A stretch of DNA of 64,000 bases. Source: Fomes fomentarius. Taxonomy: Eukaryota > Basidiomycota > Agaricomycetes > Polyporales > Polyporaceae. The stretch spans positions 868,001 through 932,000 of the forward strand of contig JABYQN010000012.1 in the NCBI GenBank assembly GCA_022606135.1. The letters run 5' to 3'. Within the stretch, counting starts at the first letter, position 1, and every line of letters starts with the position of its first letter. This document shows, in pieces, positions 25,321-35,179 of this stretch. The translations under genes and the position numbers were made by a program. The notes beneath the pieces were generated by a model. It had not been told where the DNA came from. It searched no databases and saw only the letters and a list, made by a program, of their open reading frames with translations.

Positions 25321-27001
25321 ATGTCTAACAATCGCTGGTCTCTCTCTCGATTGTTGTCGAGCAATTCTCCGGTTCCGTCTTCGAGCTCACATCCGTCCTC
25401 CCAATCTCACACGTACTCCCACACCCAAACGCATCAGCAGCAACAGCAGCAGACTCACCAGAGCCGTCAGCATCCTGGAGTGTCTCCAACTCAAAACGCT
25501 GCACCGCGCACTAATGGATCTCAAGCAACCAACACCAATACTGCCTCCGCCTCCTCCCGATCTTCAAGCTCTCGCCGCACCACTCGTCAGGAAGATCGAT
25601 ACGCTATGACGAACCTTTCTTCTGGAGCCATTCAAGACAGCGTCTGGTATACGGCGGACTTCATGCTGGGCGCGGGTATGGTCATCATACAACCCTCGTC
25701 TGGCAAAGTTGTCCTTCTGCACGAGACAGTGAAGGATCAGCACGGTCGGCACCTGTATAGCCACTGGTTTCTCCCTAAGGGCAGGAAGGACGTAGGAGAA
25801 AGCCTTGAGCAGACTGCACTGCGGGAGGCGTATGAAGAGGTGCGCATATCTCGCTACGCTTATCACAGCCTTCTGTCACCGCGTTTGCAATAATCGCAAG
25901 AGCGCACGATAGACAGTGGGTGATTGCTTAGGTGTATAACCTTCCATGTTTGCGTGGCCAATGCACCCGCATACATGAAGGGGCTACGACCACCTAGGAC
26001 AAAACGCAATCACCTAGTCCACTGTTGTGATCCTATATGCTCTCAAGTTGGTAGTCCATCCTGTTTTGGGTGATGCGCTGCGGTATCCGATATGAGCCGC
26101 TGCATACCCTACTATGGCTGAGTGTATTCATGGACGACACTGGAGTAACCTTTGACATCGAACTCATGTTGTCCATATTGTCACGAATCCGTCAAAGGAT
26201 CACTTCATGTATCGTTCGTATACCATACATGTCTCCACACCATTGTCAGCAGCTACCGCGCTCTGCGTCCATGACACGGGTGTACACTATCGACGCTGAT
26301 ACCTCCTCATAGTCTGGATACCGCGTAAGCTTCCTCCCCGTCATCATGTGGCACAACGCCCCGGAGCCGCCCAATTCGCGCGACGTGCAGGGGCTACTAC
26401 CTGTCACCGAGCCGATCTTCATCTCCACGCTCGTGTACGGCAGAGGCCAAGGCGGGCGCAATAAACACGGCGGCGAGTACCTCACTTTCTGGTACGTTGG
26501 GCAAATTGGCGAAGATGCGGTGCGTCCACAGTCAGCTCACGATGGAAAGGAGTCTCATTGGCCCTCCTCTGCGATGCACCTTTCATCCGTCTCATATAGG
26601 TCACCGAGGCGAACACACGCATGGCGGACGAGGTGAACTATCAAACCCACCTCCTCACGATCGACGACGCCCTTAGGCAGCTGTCTAGGAACCCTCTGTA
26701 TCAGCACATCGTACGGATCGCGTACACGGTATGGCGAAACACCATGGAGTGGCGGGCGGAACCAGACTATCAGCGATACTGCGCGGCCCTCAAGGAGGAG
26801 CAGGCGAAGCTCACTGCAGGATCGCAACCCGATCCCGACTCCGACGGACCTGTCATGAGAAATGAGCAGACTAGTGGTGCAGTTCCAGACACCGGTGAGA
26901 CATGGGAGGACGTTGATAATCGGGATAGGAGAATTCCTCCTGGCCTAGCAGGAGTCGCCAGCAGAGGTACAGAGGCGGTCTTGATGACGACTCCGCTGTG
27001 A
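25321..27001 (+). CDS. Nudix hydrolase
   Basis: Nudix enzymes hydrolyse a nucleoside diphosphate linked to another moiety. Exons 25321-25839, 26313-26519 and 26600-27001 give about 375 residues. After a low-complexity Ser/Gln/Thr-rich N-terminus (about 1-95, including HQQQQQQTH) comes the fold, with a complete Nudix box at residues about 154-176: GRKDVGE ... LREAYEE then SGY across the exon junction, satisfying GX5EX7REUXEEXGU. The box is interrupted by intron 1. Flanking elements (GAGMVIIQPSSGKVVLLHE, WFLPKG) match fungal Nudix proteins. The C-terminus (about 300-375) is acidic and disordered. Intron 1 is 473 bases, far longer than its neighbours. Substrate cannot be assigned; diphosphoinositol polyphosphate or dinucleotide polyphosphate hydrolysis are possibilities only. 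Confidence 0.88.
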
Positions 27002-27249
27002 TTGGTACTGTTGGTTTCTATCGCCGTGTTCTTTCGTGTTCACGCTGCCTGTCTTGATGTTGTCGACATCGCGATTTGGCTCGTTGCATCATGCACCTTC
27101 CTGGGATTAGTTGTATAGTAGATTGTACAGTAGACTGTAGTTGTACTCGCCAGTGGAATGTACCTATAGCGGACTGTATGAAGATGATCCAAGAGTTTCA
27201 TTACTCATACTATGCTTCCTAAAGGCAGACCCCGTTCAGACTCCTTCCG

Positions 27250-28260
27250 TTACTTCCCTGCTCTCACGCCAGATCGCATCCTCCAACTTCCTCCTTGTAC
27301 CCGAGTGTGCAGTACAACACGATTGAGCTGGATGCTCGGCCGCTCCCAGCCATCGGGTAGTCTCTCCTCCCCTAACCACTGTTCCAGGAACCTCTTAGGC
27401 ATGACCAACCCGGATCCGCCTCCTGGTCCGCGCACCTTCTCGCCACTGTTACCGTCCATAGCATCTCGTCTCGCGCCAGTGTTCTCCTTCCGATCTTCCT
27501 CAGCTATGGCTTGGTCGTCGATAGCGTGTGGCACTGGTGTGATTTTGGTCTCCAGTTCCTCACGACTGTGCTCGTCTGAGCTTAGGCTCCTCACGTGGGC
27601 GGCTGACACCCCCACGGCATGAGACACCAACGCCATCTCAGCCTTCCCGAAGAGCATCTGAAGCTTGTTGATCGGTCTCGACGCCGCAGGCATCAACCGC
27701 CGCACATGCGCCCGGCAGAGATCCTCGAGGGTCAAGCTGTCGTGACCGGCGGGCGCAGCGTCGACGAGCTGCTTGACGAAAGCGTGGTTGACGGCGGTCG
27801 GAGCGTATTTGTCCTTCGGGGTCGGCGCGTCGTCGTGGACGAGCGAGCCGTCGTGCTCGACGACGTTGTGCCGCGCGAGCTCGTGCAGGTCGACGACGCG
27901 GCAGAGCGTGAAGCCCGGTTTCTTGTGCCCCCACAGCACGAGCGCGAGGAGGGCGAAGACGGTTGCGACCCCGTGCGAGACGTTGAACACGCCCATGAGG
28001 GCGGACCGCAGCTGGGCTTTGGTGATGTTTCGGCCGTCGTGTGGTCTGCGCGTTGGGTGATGAGGTCAGTCTTGTGAGGATGGACGTATGGACGTATGGA
28101 GAGATTAATGCACAAAGGATCTGCAACGGCGAATGAATGTCGAGAAAGAGAATGAAACTGACAGATATCCATGGTTCGCAAGTGAGTTCATTGCAGGACA
28201 TGGGGACCGACTGTCCCCAGAGCTGGGTGGGACGAAGGGATGGTTATCGTCGATAGGCAT
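27250..28260 (-). CDS. heme-thiolate peroxidase (chloroperoxidase / short peroxygenase family)
   Basis: Exon 1 is 28260-28163 and exon 2 is 28045-27250, 297 residues. Residues 19-23 give SPCPA, the PCP motif whose Cys21 is the axial heme ligand; it is followed by NSLANHGYLPHDGRNIT, the classic NHGYLP signature split by the intron. Residues 96-98 are EHD (ARHNVVEHDGSLVHDD), the distal and metal-site motif of chloroperoxidase and short unspecific peroxygenases. The end (FLEQWLGEERLPDGWERP) matches the family's FxxEERLP C-terminus. Unlike secreted relatives, the start carries no signal peptide (MPIDDNHPFVPPSSGD). An insert of about 60 polar residues lies before the C-terminal motif. It is convergent with the Nudix gene, 248 bases apart. 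Family certain; peroxygenase or halogenation activity is inferred. Confidence 0.88.
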
Positions 28261-29401
28261 CTTGGCTGATGGCGCCTGAGTGGTCCGGTGAGAAGGGCCC
28301 TGTAGGGAGAGAGAGGAGACGAGATTTGCAATAGTGGCTTTTATACGCTCTAGAAAGCATGCCCGGTATCTATTACAGAGTTCGCATGTGAGGCGCTGGC
28401 CGGTTGCTTCCCTGCATCCAGAGACGCGAATGTATAGCTACATATAGAGCTGAAGCAGATGTTTCAAGCAGGAGCGACCCGACAGAGCTGGACAAGTAGT
28501 AGCGTCAATGGGTCCGCGTGACAATTGGGAAAAAGAGATACCTCCATTGTAAGGTATGTTGTCAATCGTGAGTAACAAACATCGCGCTGGCGAAGACATC
28601 GCTTGCGAATTTGGTAATCCGACCAGCTCCGGACGAGGCGATACCGTTAGACCCCATGGCCAGACATCTATGAACGGTCGCTCATTTGGGCGTGGTAGAG
28701 TATGAATCTGAATAATGGAACTGTACGGAAAGCATCGCTGGTCACGGTTGAACGTCGTGATGAGGTGAAATGAGCCTGAACGGTGAAGGCCAAGTAGTCT
28801 CGGTGAAACTGGCATGTCATACGATGTCATACGACGGCACGGTACACAACATCTGTATCAAAACGTGAGTACACCATGATGAGCACGATAGCGCATATAT
28901 GGTAATATTCTTACCCAGTCCACCATCCAGGAGCTTGCGACATTCCCGACGTCTCGATGATGACACTCGCAGTCAAAGATTCACGTCAAATCGGTCGTAA
29001 GGTTGGAAGCACGCACGTATACTGATGCTTGCCATCCCGCGGTGATCAGATCCCTGCTTAAGACTTCAGCTCCTCCTCCCGCACATATCTACCTGTGATG
29101 TTGTGCGGCCTTCTTTCGGTTTGAAGTATATATTGATTGCGTTGTGATCAACATGTAGTCACGCCGATTAGCCTCATAAGTCATTTCCGGTGTCAGCCAA
29201 AAAAGAAAAAGTGGTCAGGCTGACGGCGGGATGCGACCTTGGTGGGAGACAGTCAGTATTTGTTTGTACTTGTTGTCTTGGCGACGCTCAACATCTCCCG
29301 CCGCCCCTCTCTCTCTCACATTACCCCTTCTTCCTCCCCGCCGTCGTCGTCGTCGACATTAAAGAACTCGTCCGCTCCTTGCGTAAATTACTTCCTTCAC
29401 C
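28261..29401. other. divergent intergenic region
   Basis: A shared promoter region between the minus-strand peroxidase and the plus-strand secreted protein. A TATA-like TATATA begins near 29127, and CTCTCTCTC-rich sequence lies near 29308-29320 ahead of the start at 29402. No further gene was recognised. Confidence 0.5.
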
Positions 29402-30710
29402 ATGAAGACTATTGCCGCCACCGCCCTTTTTGCCACCGTCGCGCTGGCTCAGTCGGTGAGTATTTCCTTGGCATGCAACTATTCACGGGAGGAGGGGTTA
29501 TGGGAAATAGTGCAAGCATGGGTGATATGGATGCGAATGACGGCCCGTTCACGTTAAGTGCTCTCCTTGAGAGGAGTGCGCAGTTTCCGTTTTGCGATGA
29601 CCGTGGGCACGAGCCAGGAATAGGCTGCCACCGCGATTAGAGAATACATGCTAACGCGGTGGCAACTTGAGATGGGTTTCCATAGCTAGGAACTGCTTGC
29701 CGTTGGTTTGTGCCAGTGTGGGGCGGACCTGGACTGCTTGGTGACGATATTCGCGCTGGTCGCACCGTCGACCCTGCCTCCCGTTTCTGTCTTGCAGGGG
29801 TCCGCACAGTATACTGACGATATCTCAGAATCTCATCCCCGTCGGGATCAGCTCCCCGTGCTCGGCATACCTGAACAAGTTCAACTCTGACACCAGCCTC
29901 TCGACATGCACTTCTTCCTTAATCACTGCCACTGGTGCCTTCGCGCCCAGTACGAACGCATCCGCGTCCACTACCACCCCCTCTGCCGCGCAGGTCAAGA
30001 GCGCTCTCGCTGCCGTCTGCTCTGCCAGCACGTGCGAAGCCTCCACCATCCGCAGCGCGCTAGCGGACTTCTACCAGGCTTGCCCAGACGAGCTCTCCAC
30101 TGGGAACCGGGACGTGATCCGTATCTACGACGTCCTTTACACCATCACGCCCCTCAAGAATACCATCTGCTCCAAGGGCGATAACAGCGAGTACTGTGTC
30201 ACCGACATCGCTTCCACCATCTCCAAGTCGTCGACTGAGCTCTCAAACGTTGCCAAGTACGTTGCTCAGTCTTCGACTGCGTCCTCTGCGCTCTCGCGCC
30301 GGGCAGACGCCGCCCAGGTAGTTGCCTCGGTCACGCCCAACACCACGACATTCGCGAACAACAACCTTGTCTTCCTCCTCCTCCAGCCCGAGCTCCCGAA
30401 GGAGAAGCTTTGCCAGACGTGCACGCGCAACGTCATCACGTCGTACATCAGCTTCGAGTCCGACACCCCGTATGCGCCCGGCCTCTCTTCCTCCCAGCTC
30501 CTCGCTGGCCAGTCGGCACTCTACCAGGCAGTCCAGAACACCTGCGGCTCCAACTTCCTCAGCGGTGCTGTCGCAGCAGCAGCAGGTCTCTCCGGCGGTC
30601 TTGTTGGCCAGGCGACGGACAATGGTGCTGCGCAGATGTCGCTTGCCAGCACTGGTGTTGTCGGCGCCGTCCTCGGTGTTGTTGCGCTTGTGCTCGGCAC
30701 TGGGTTCTAA
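29402..30710 (+). CDS. secreted, probably GPI-anchored Cys-containing protein (DUF7729-like)
   Basis: Exon 1 (29402-29455) encodes only the signal peptide (MKTIAATALFATVALAQS). After a 373-base intron, exon 2 (29829-30710) encodes the rest; 311 residues in total. The mature region has spaced cysteines (SSPCSAYLNKF, STCTSSL, AVCSASTCEA, YQACPDEL, NTICSKGDNSEYC, CQTCTRN, NTCGSNF), consistent with disulfide bonding, and a mid-region RR at the ALSRRADAAQ site. The end is a Gly/Ala/Ser-rich stretch followed by a hydrophobic tail (ASTGVVGAVLGVVALVLGTGF), the hallmark of a GPI attachment signal. The arrangement resembles the fungal DUF7729 family, from memory of the family. Function unknown; a cell-surface location is likely. 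Confidence 0.8.
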
Positions 30711-31705
30711 ACAGCCTGCCAGTCCCCACCCCCGCCGTCGACCATGAGAGCAGGTTGTTGGATGATGCTCTGGAGTATGCTTTCTACTGTCTGCGATGGC
30801 TTGTCCTCGCTTGTCGTTATTCGTAGTATACCCAAGTAGTTGTGTGTGTTGCGCTTGATCAGATAGAGTTGTGGTGATGGTATATCTGCCCAGTAACATA
30901 TACCCGGCACTCTCCCTCCCTGAAAGCGGAGTATGCGCTCGATTCGACTCTCGAACCGCTGGCGTTGTACCTAGATGAGTTAGTAGGATGATTGAGATCG
31001 AAAGCCTGGCGCTTTGGAGGTCAACCTCAATGGCAGTTGAGCGGTCCACCTTCCATACTTTGGTTGTGACACTCGACTGGTCCACTCGTCCACACGACAT
31101 GCACCGGCCTGCAAAACATCTACTGTGATTCGGTGGAGAAATCTCGGCTAGGTCTTTCCTTGTAATGCTGAGGCCTTAAACATGCCGGAAATTTCCCCAG
31201 CACCTCCGGGTCAAAAGGTATCCATTAGATTATCCTTTTGCCCTCAAATAGCCATCTTAGGATCATCCGGCCAATCCGGGAGGCCATTTATACCATCCTC
31301 CGGCCATCGGGCATCCCAGTCAATCCTGATAGCCGAGAATATCCGGGTAAATCCTGGGGTTCTAGGGAAATTTTGGACATTATTTTATCTAAGCACTCAT
31401 AGGCGTGCATGGAAATTTTATCTATCTGGACGACTCAATTGCTTTCACAACCTGTTTTTCCTGGGACCAGGCAGGACACCTGCACGCAGCTGACTTTGTT
31501 CTCCTTACTTCTTCCCCTAATGAGCTTAGTCATATCCCATATCGGGTAGAAAGGATCTCAAGCCACGATCACATGACCCCGCGTCAAAAGGGTCGAACCT
31601 CGTTAAGATCTAACCTTATTTGCGACCATTCACTGACACCCCACATTCCGTCTTTCTCTCATTCCCCCATCTTCCTCTTGACCTTTATCCTCAACTATCG
31701 ACGAT
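30711..31705. other. intergenic region with an unusual AT-richer CCGG-containing stretch
   Basis: 30711-31150 is the 3' flank of the preceding gene. From about 31180 to 31480 the composition changes: it is richer in A/T and repeats motifs such as ATCCGGG, ATCCGGCC and CCTCCGG several times (CCGGAAATTTCC near 31184). It might be a remnant of a mobile or repeated element, but no open frame or terminal repeat confirms this. The last about 60 bases are C/T-rich leader sequence. Confidence 0.45.
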
Positions 31706-33379
31706 ATGTCGATGAGGAATAGTCCGTTCTACAGGTATAACTACTTTTGAATTCTCCATCGATAGCGATGTGCTGAAAAATGTCAGGGCGAGGAAGCGGA
31801 CGCTTTCGACCGACTCTAGTGAAGCCACCGAAAACAAGAGGTTGCGACGGCTTTCCACACAATCCATTGGCGATGATGCATCCTTCAGCATGGTAAGGAT
31901 ACCCGATGACGCGTCGTACACGGCTTCCGCTCACCGCGGACACACCACAGCCATCTCCCGGTCCATCTCGGACGCCGTCCACAATGGATGTTCCGTTTCT
32001 CGATGATATCGCGCGGAGGATTGAAAGGAGCCCGTCTCGGCCACGCTTGAGTGCCTCGTCATCGTTCATACGCTCAGCGCCGCTCTCCAGGGCATCTTCC
32101 ATGGACAGCGATAGTTTCGCGCTTCTGCGGAGCGCCTCCGTCAGCAGCAACATCGACGGCCGACGGGAACCACACACGTTTAAGGAGCACTCGGCCTTCC
32201 ATAACGTCAAGTCTGTGAACGTCATTGACTACTCCGGCCCCTCTGCGGGCGACAACGCCACTGAGATGACCACAACCGCGCATCCGCCAATCGGCTGGTC
32301 GCACTCGAACGCCCTTGTCTTTGGTCGTGGGAACCGGGTGTACCACAAGACAATGGCCGACACTGAGGGCGTGGCACAGCAACTCACAAAGCTGAGCGAC
32401 AGCATGGGCGGTTTGAGGCTCGTCCAGTGTGGGGGAACCGAGCAGCCGAACGTCATCGTACTCGCCACAGCGAGTGGACACACGCAGCTGTGGGATCTGG
32501 GCGCGAAGAAGGTCGTGCAGCAGTGGAAGATGAAGGGCCCCAGTGCGATGGTGTTCAACGCTGCGATGCTAACCATCGGGGATGACAAAGGCACGCTCCG
32601 CCACTATGACACGCGTGCGACTGAACCCTCGAAGATGAGAGACCAGGCGAAGAAGGTTACTCGCCATCAGGGGCGTATCACCGCGTTGGCGTGGGCCCGA
32701 GACCGCCAAATGTACGCCAGCGGTGACCAGAATGGTCTCATACATGTCTGGGATATCCGTTCACCCCGCTTGCCACTCGAAGTGGGCGAGATGGTTCAGC
32801 GTCGTCGCAAGATGCAACACCTCGGCGCAATCACGGTGCGTGTTCTTCCGCTCGTCTTGTCTGTCCGACTCCTCAACGACGAGCTGCGTGTAGGCGCTCG
32901 CATGGTGCCCTTGGTTTGGCAAGTACCTCGTTTCGGGGGATTCTGCACCGGACGCAACAGGCACTATCCGCATCTGGGACATCTCGAACGACGGCGACTC
33001 GTCTTTACGCTATCCTGAGCGCCCAACGAAGCTCGAGTTCGATGTCCAGGTTACCTCTCTACACTTTTCGCCCCAAATCAACGAACTCCTCTCGACTCAT
33101 GGCTCCGGCAAGGCCACGGAGGTCCCGTCGCTCGGTCACGCACCGTCGTTGCAGTCGCGCATGGCCAACTCGATCGTCGTGCACCAATTCCCACTCATGC
33201 GCCATGTCACGACGCGCTCTGTTGCAAGCAAGGGTGTCGCGGGGAGCGTGCTGAGCCCGAACGGGCAGCGGATCGCTCTTGCGGTCCCGGAGGAGTCCCA
33301 ATTGAAGGTGTGGGACGTTTGGGGCAAATTTAGGGAGGCCAAACAGAAGAGCCTGATGGAGACGTGGGCCATCCGGTAG
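31706..33379 (+). CDS. Cdc20/Fizzy-like WD40 protein, putative APC/C activator
   Basis: Cdc20-family proteins recruit substrates to the anaphase-promoting complex. Exons 31706-31734, 31766-31892, 31951-32835 and 32894-33379 give 508 residues. The first about 165 residues are basic and Ser-rich (RARKRTLSTDSSE, SPSRPRLSASSSF). WD40 blades follow: RHQGRITALAWARDRQMYAS, HVWDIRSPRLPLEVG, then LGAITALAWCPWFGKYLVSG, which closely fits the family signature HxGAVxAxAWCPW. The last residues are WAIR, so the protein ends in the Ile-Arg tail that binds APC subunits. A canonical C-box (DRxIPxR) is not visible, so it may be a divergent, perhaps meiosis-specific (Ama1/Mfr1-like), member. The fit to a simple WD40 scaffold is weaker because both the CPW motif and the IR tail are present. 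Confidence 0.75.
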
Positions 33380-35179
33380 AGGCAATCGGGCAACCATAGG
33401 AACTAGCGACCGTCCCACAGGTGCGTGTTCTATGAACGGATCGCAGTTCTCCCTTGACACTGACGTGCCTGCGAACGCTCAGGGCAGACGGCGCTGCGAT
33501 CCTATAGTCATTGCTACGAGGTCACGACGCACGACGAGCGATCACGGTGTTGCGGCACTAGATGCCACAGGGTAGGTAAGTACACTGGTTTAATATGCTG
33601 TTTTATTGTAGCCCTTCTACGATGTATCCCCTCTTGCGCGCATTCGGACATGGTCTCTAGGGCTCTTGCGATGTTGTAATCGACCGCTCCGGGTGTTAGA
33701 GCGTGGATGTGCTGGTTAGCAGGGCTACTTACTGTCTACTGTACAGTTGTTGTGTACGTTTGCGTAGTGTTGGACGAGAACATGGAACTACTAGCTAAGT
33801 GTGAATTGGCGAGAGTGATATGAGCACTTCCGGAACGGTGACATATGTGATGTTCCATGTGAGGCTGGTGCTACTACCCTGGTAATGGACATGAAGACAT
33901 CACAGAGAAGAACTGTCTTGTTAGAGTTTCTTCCCGCCCATATTCGGTAATATCTGGACCATGTCATGGCACGTCGCGTCTAGGTTTTCTATATCGAACT
34001 CGGAAGGTGAACGTCGAGTATATAAGGCCCACAATAAAAATCGCATTCCTTGACTCACCCCCTCGTTCTTCAAGATGCACCACGTGTGTAGTGATCCTTG
34101 TCTTCACGCCAATCTGGGAATCCGAGAACCTCGTCGGAGCCGTCAGGATACTGGCCCGAGTATCAGACGGTCGGGTCGGGTCAGTGGGTATCGAGGTTCA
34201 AGCTTCACCGTCTGGATAGCGTCTGATATTCTCAATGGCAAGGGGTCTACAGGAAGATGGATTACCCGTACAATCATGCGGATGTTTGAGGTTATGGGTC
34301 CATCTAGTCGGTTCAGCGCTTACAATCGCGCCTTTTCCGTCACTGTTACTGTCATCACTGGCTGCCCATATGCAGCTTTGCTCTCTTTCAACGTGCACAT
34401 CGCGCCCATCTTCTGCTCGAGGCTGCTCGAGATCGTCCGCCACCGCCTTGAAATGATGTGGTCCGGCAACGTTATCAACTTCAAGATTTGGACCCTTATC
34501 AGCATCCTCTGCGGTCAAGATGCCGCAATGCTGACCACAGCCACATTCACAATCACTGAAGTGACTGACCATGGCAGATTGGCGAATTTCGCATCGCCTA
34601 TTCCGGCCAACTAGTCGGGGCTTGGATCACCAGCTTGGGATGGGAGGGAACTGCCGTGATCCGCATCGACTCACTGCATCATCGACCATTCAACCGGATG
34701 ATGAAATGGCGCGGACACTGCACCAACACTTGAGCGTCCGTCGTGGACGCTCGTACCTCGCGCACCTTTGACGAGGTCGTCCATCGTCTGGCTCCGGGGC
34801 CCCCTGCAGGTCGGCTTCCTTCCTTTCGTTTCTTCTTCTGCTCCTGGTGAGCCCGCTACGCCTCTCGGGCTGGTCTTGGACTCGTCTTGCACGGTCCCCC
34901 CCACGTTCGTTCTTGCGCCCGCAGCGCGGCTTGGTCACGGTGGAGTGCTTGAAGGACGGTTTCCCAGTCTGAACCCTTCCGTCACTCGAGAGCGAGCATT
35001 CGATTTCTTCGTGTATACTTGCACAACTTTTCTCCTCTCCCCACTTTGCGCGGACGTTCGGACAGTCGGACAGTCGCTTTCTTTTTGCTCTTCAGGATTC
35101 ACGGTTCCAGACGTTCCAACGGACACTTTCTTATTCGTTCGCTTACTATTTGCTCTCTTTTTAACGGCCTCCGACCTCT
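33380..35179. other. intergenic region
   Basis: No gene is supported. A TAAGTAC motif occurs at 33577. Open frames of 120-180 codons around 34075-34614 and 34198-34572 (opposite strands) have no recognisable domain and no splice support. From about 34990 the sequence is T/C-rich (TTTTCTCCTCTCC, TCTTTTTAACGG), a likely promoter and leader for the next gene. Confidence 0.5.

Noticed and set aside
34075..34614. Opposed open frames of 120-180 codons, one with CECGCGQHCG that hinted at a metallothionein-like peptide
   Set aside because: The Cys cluster is isolated, the rest is not Cys-rich, and there is no splice or family support on either strand.
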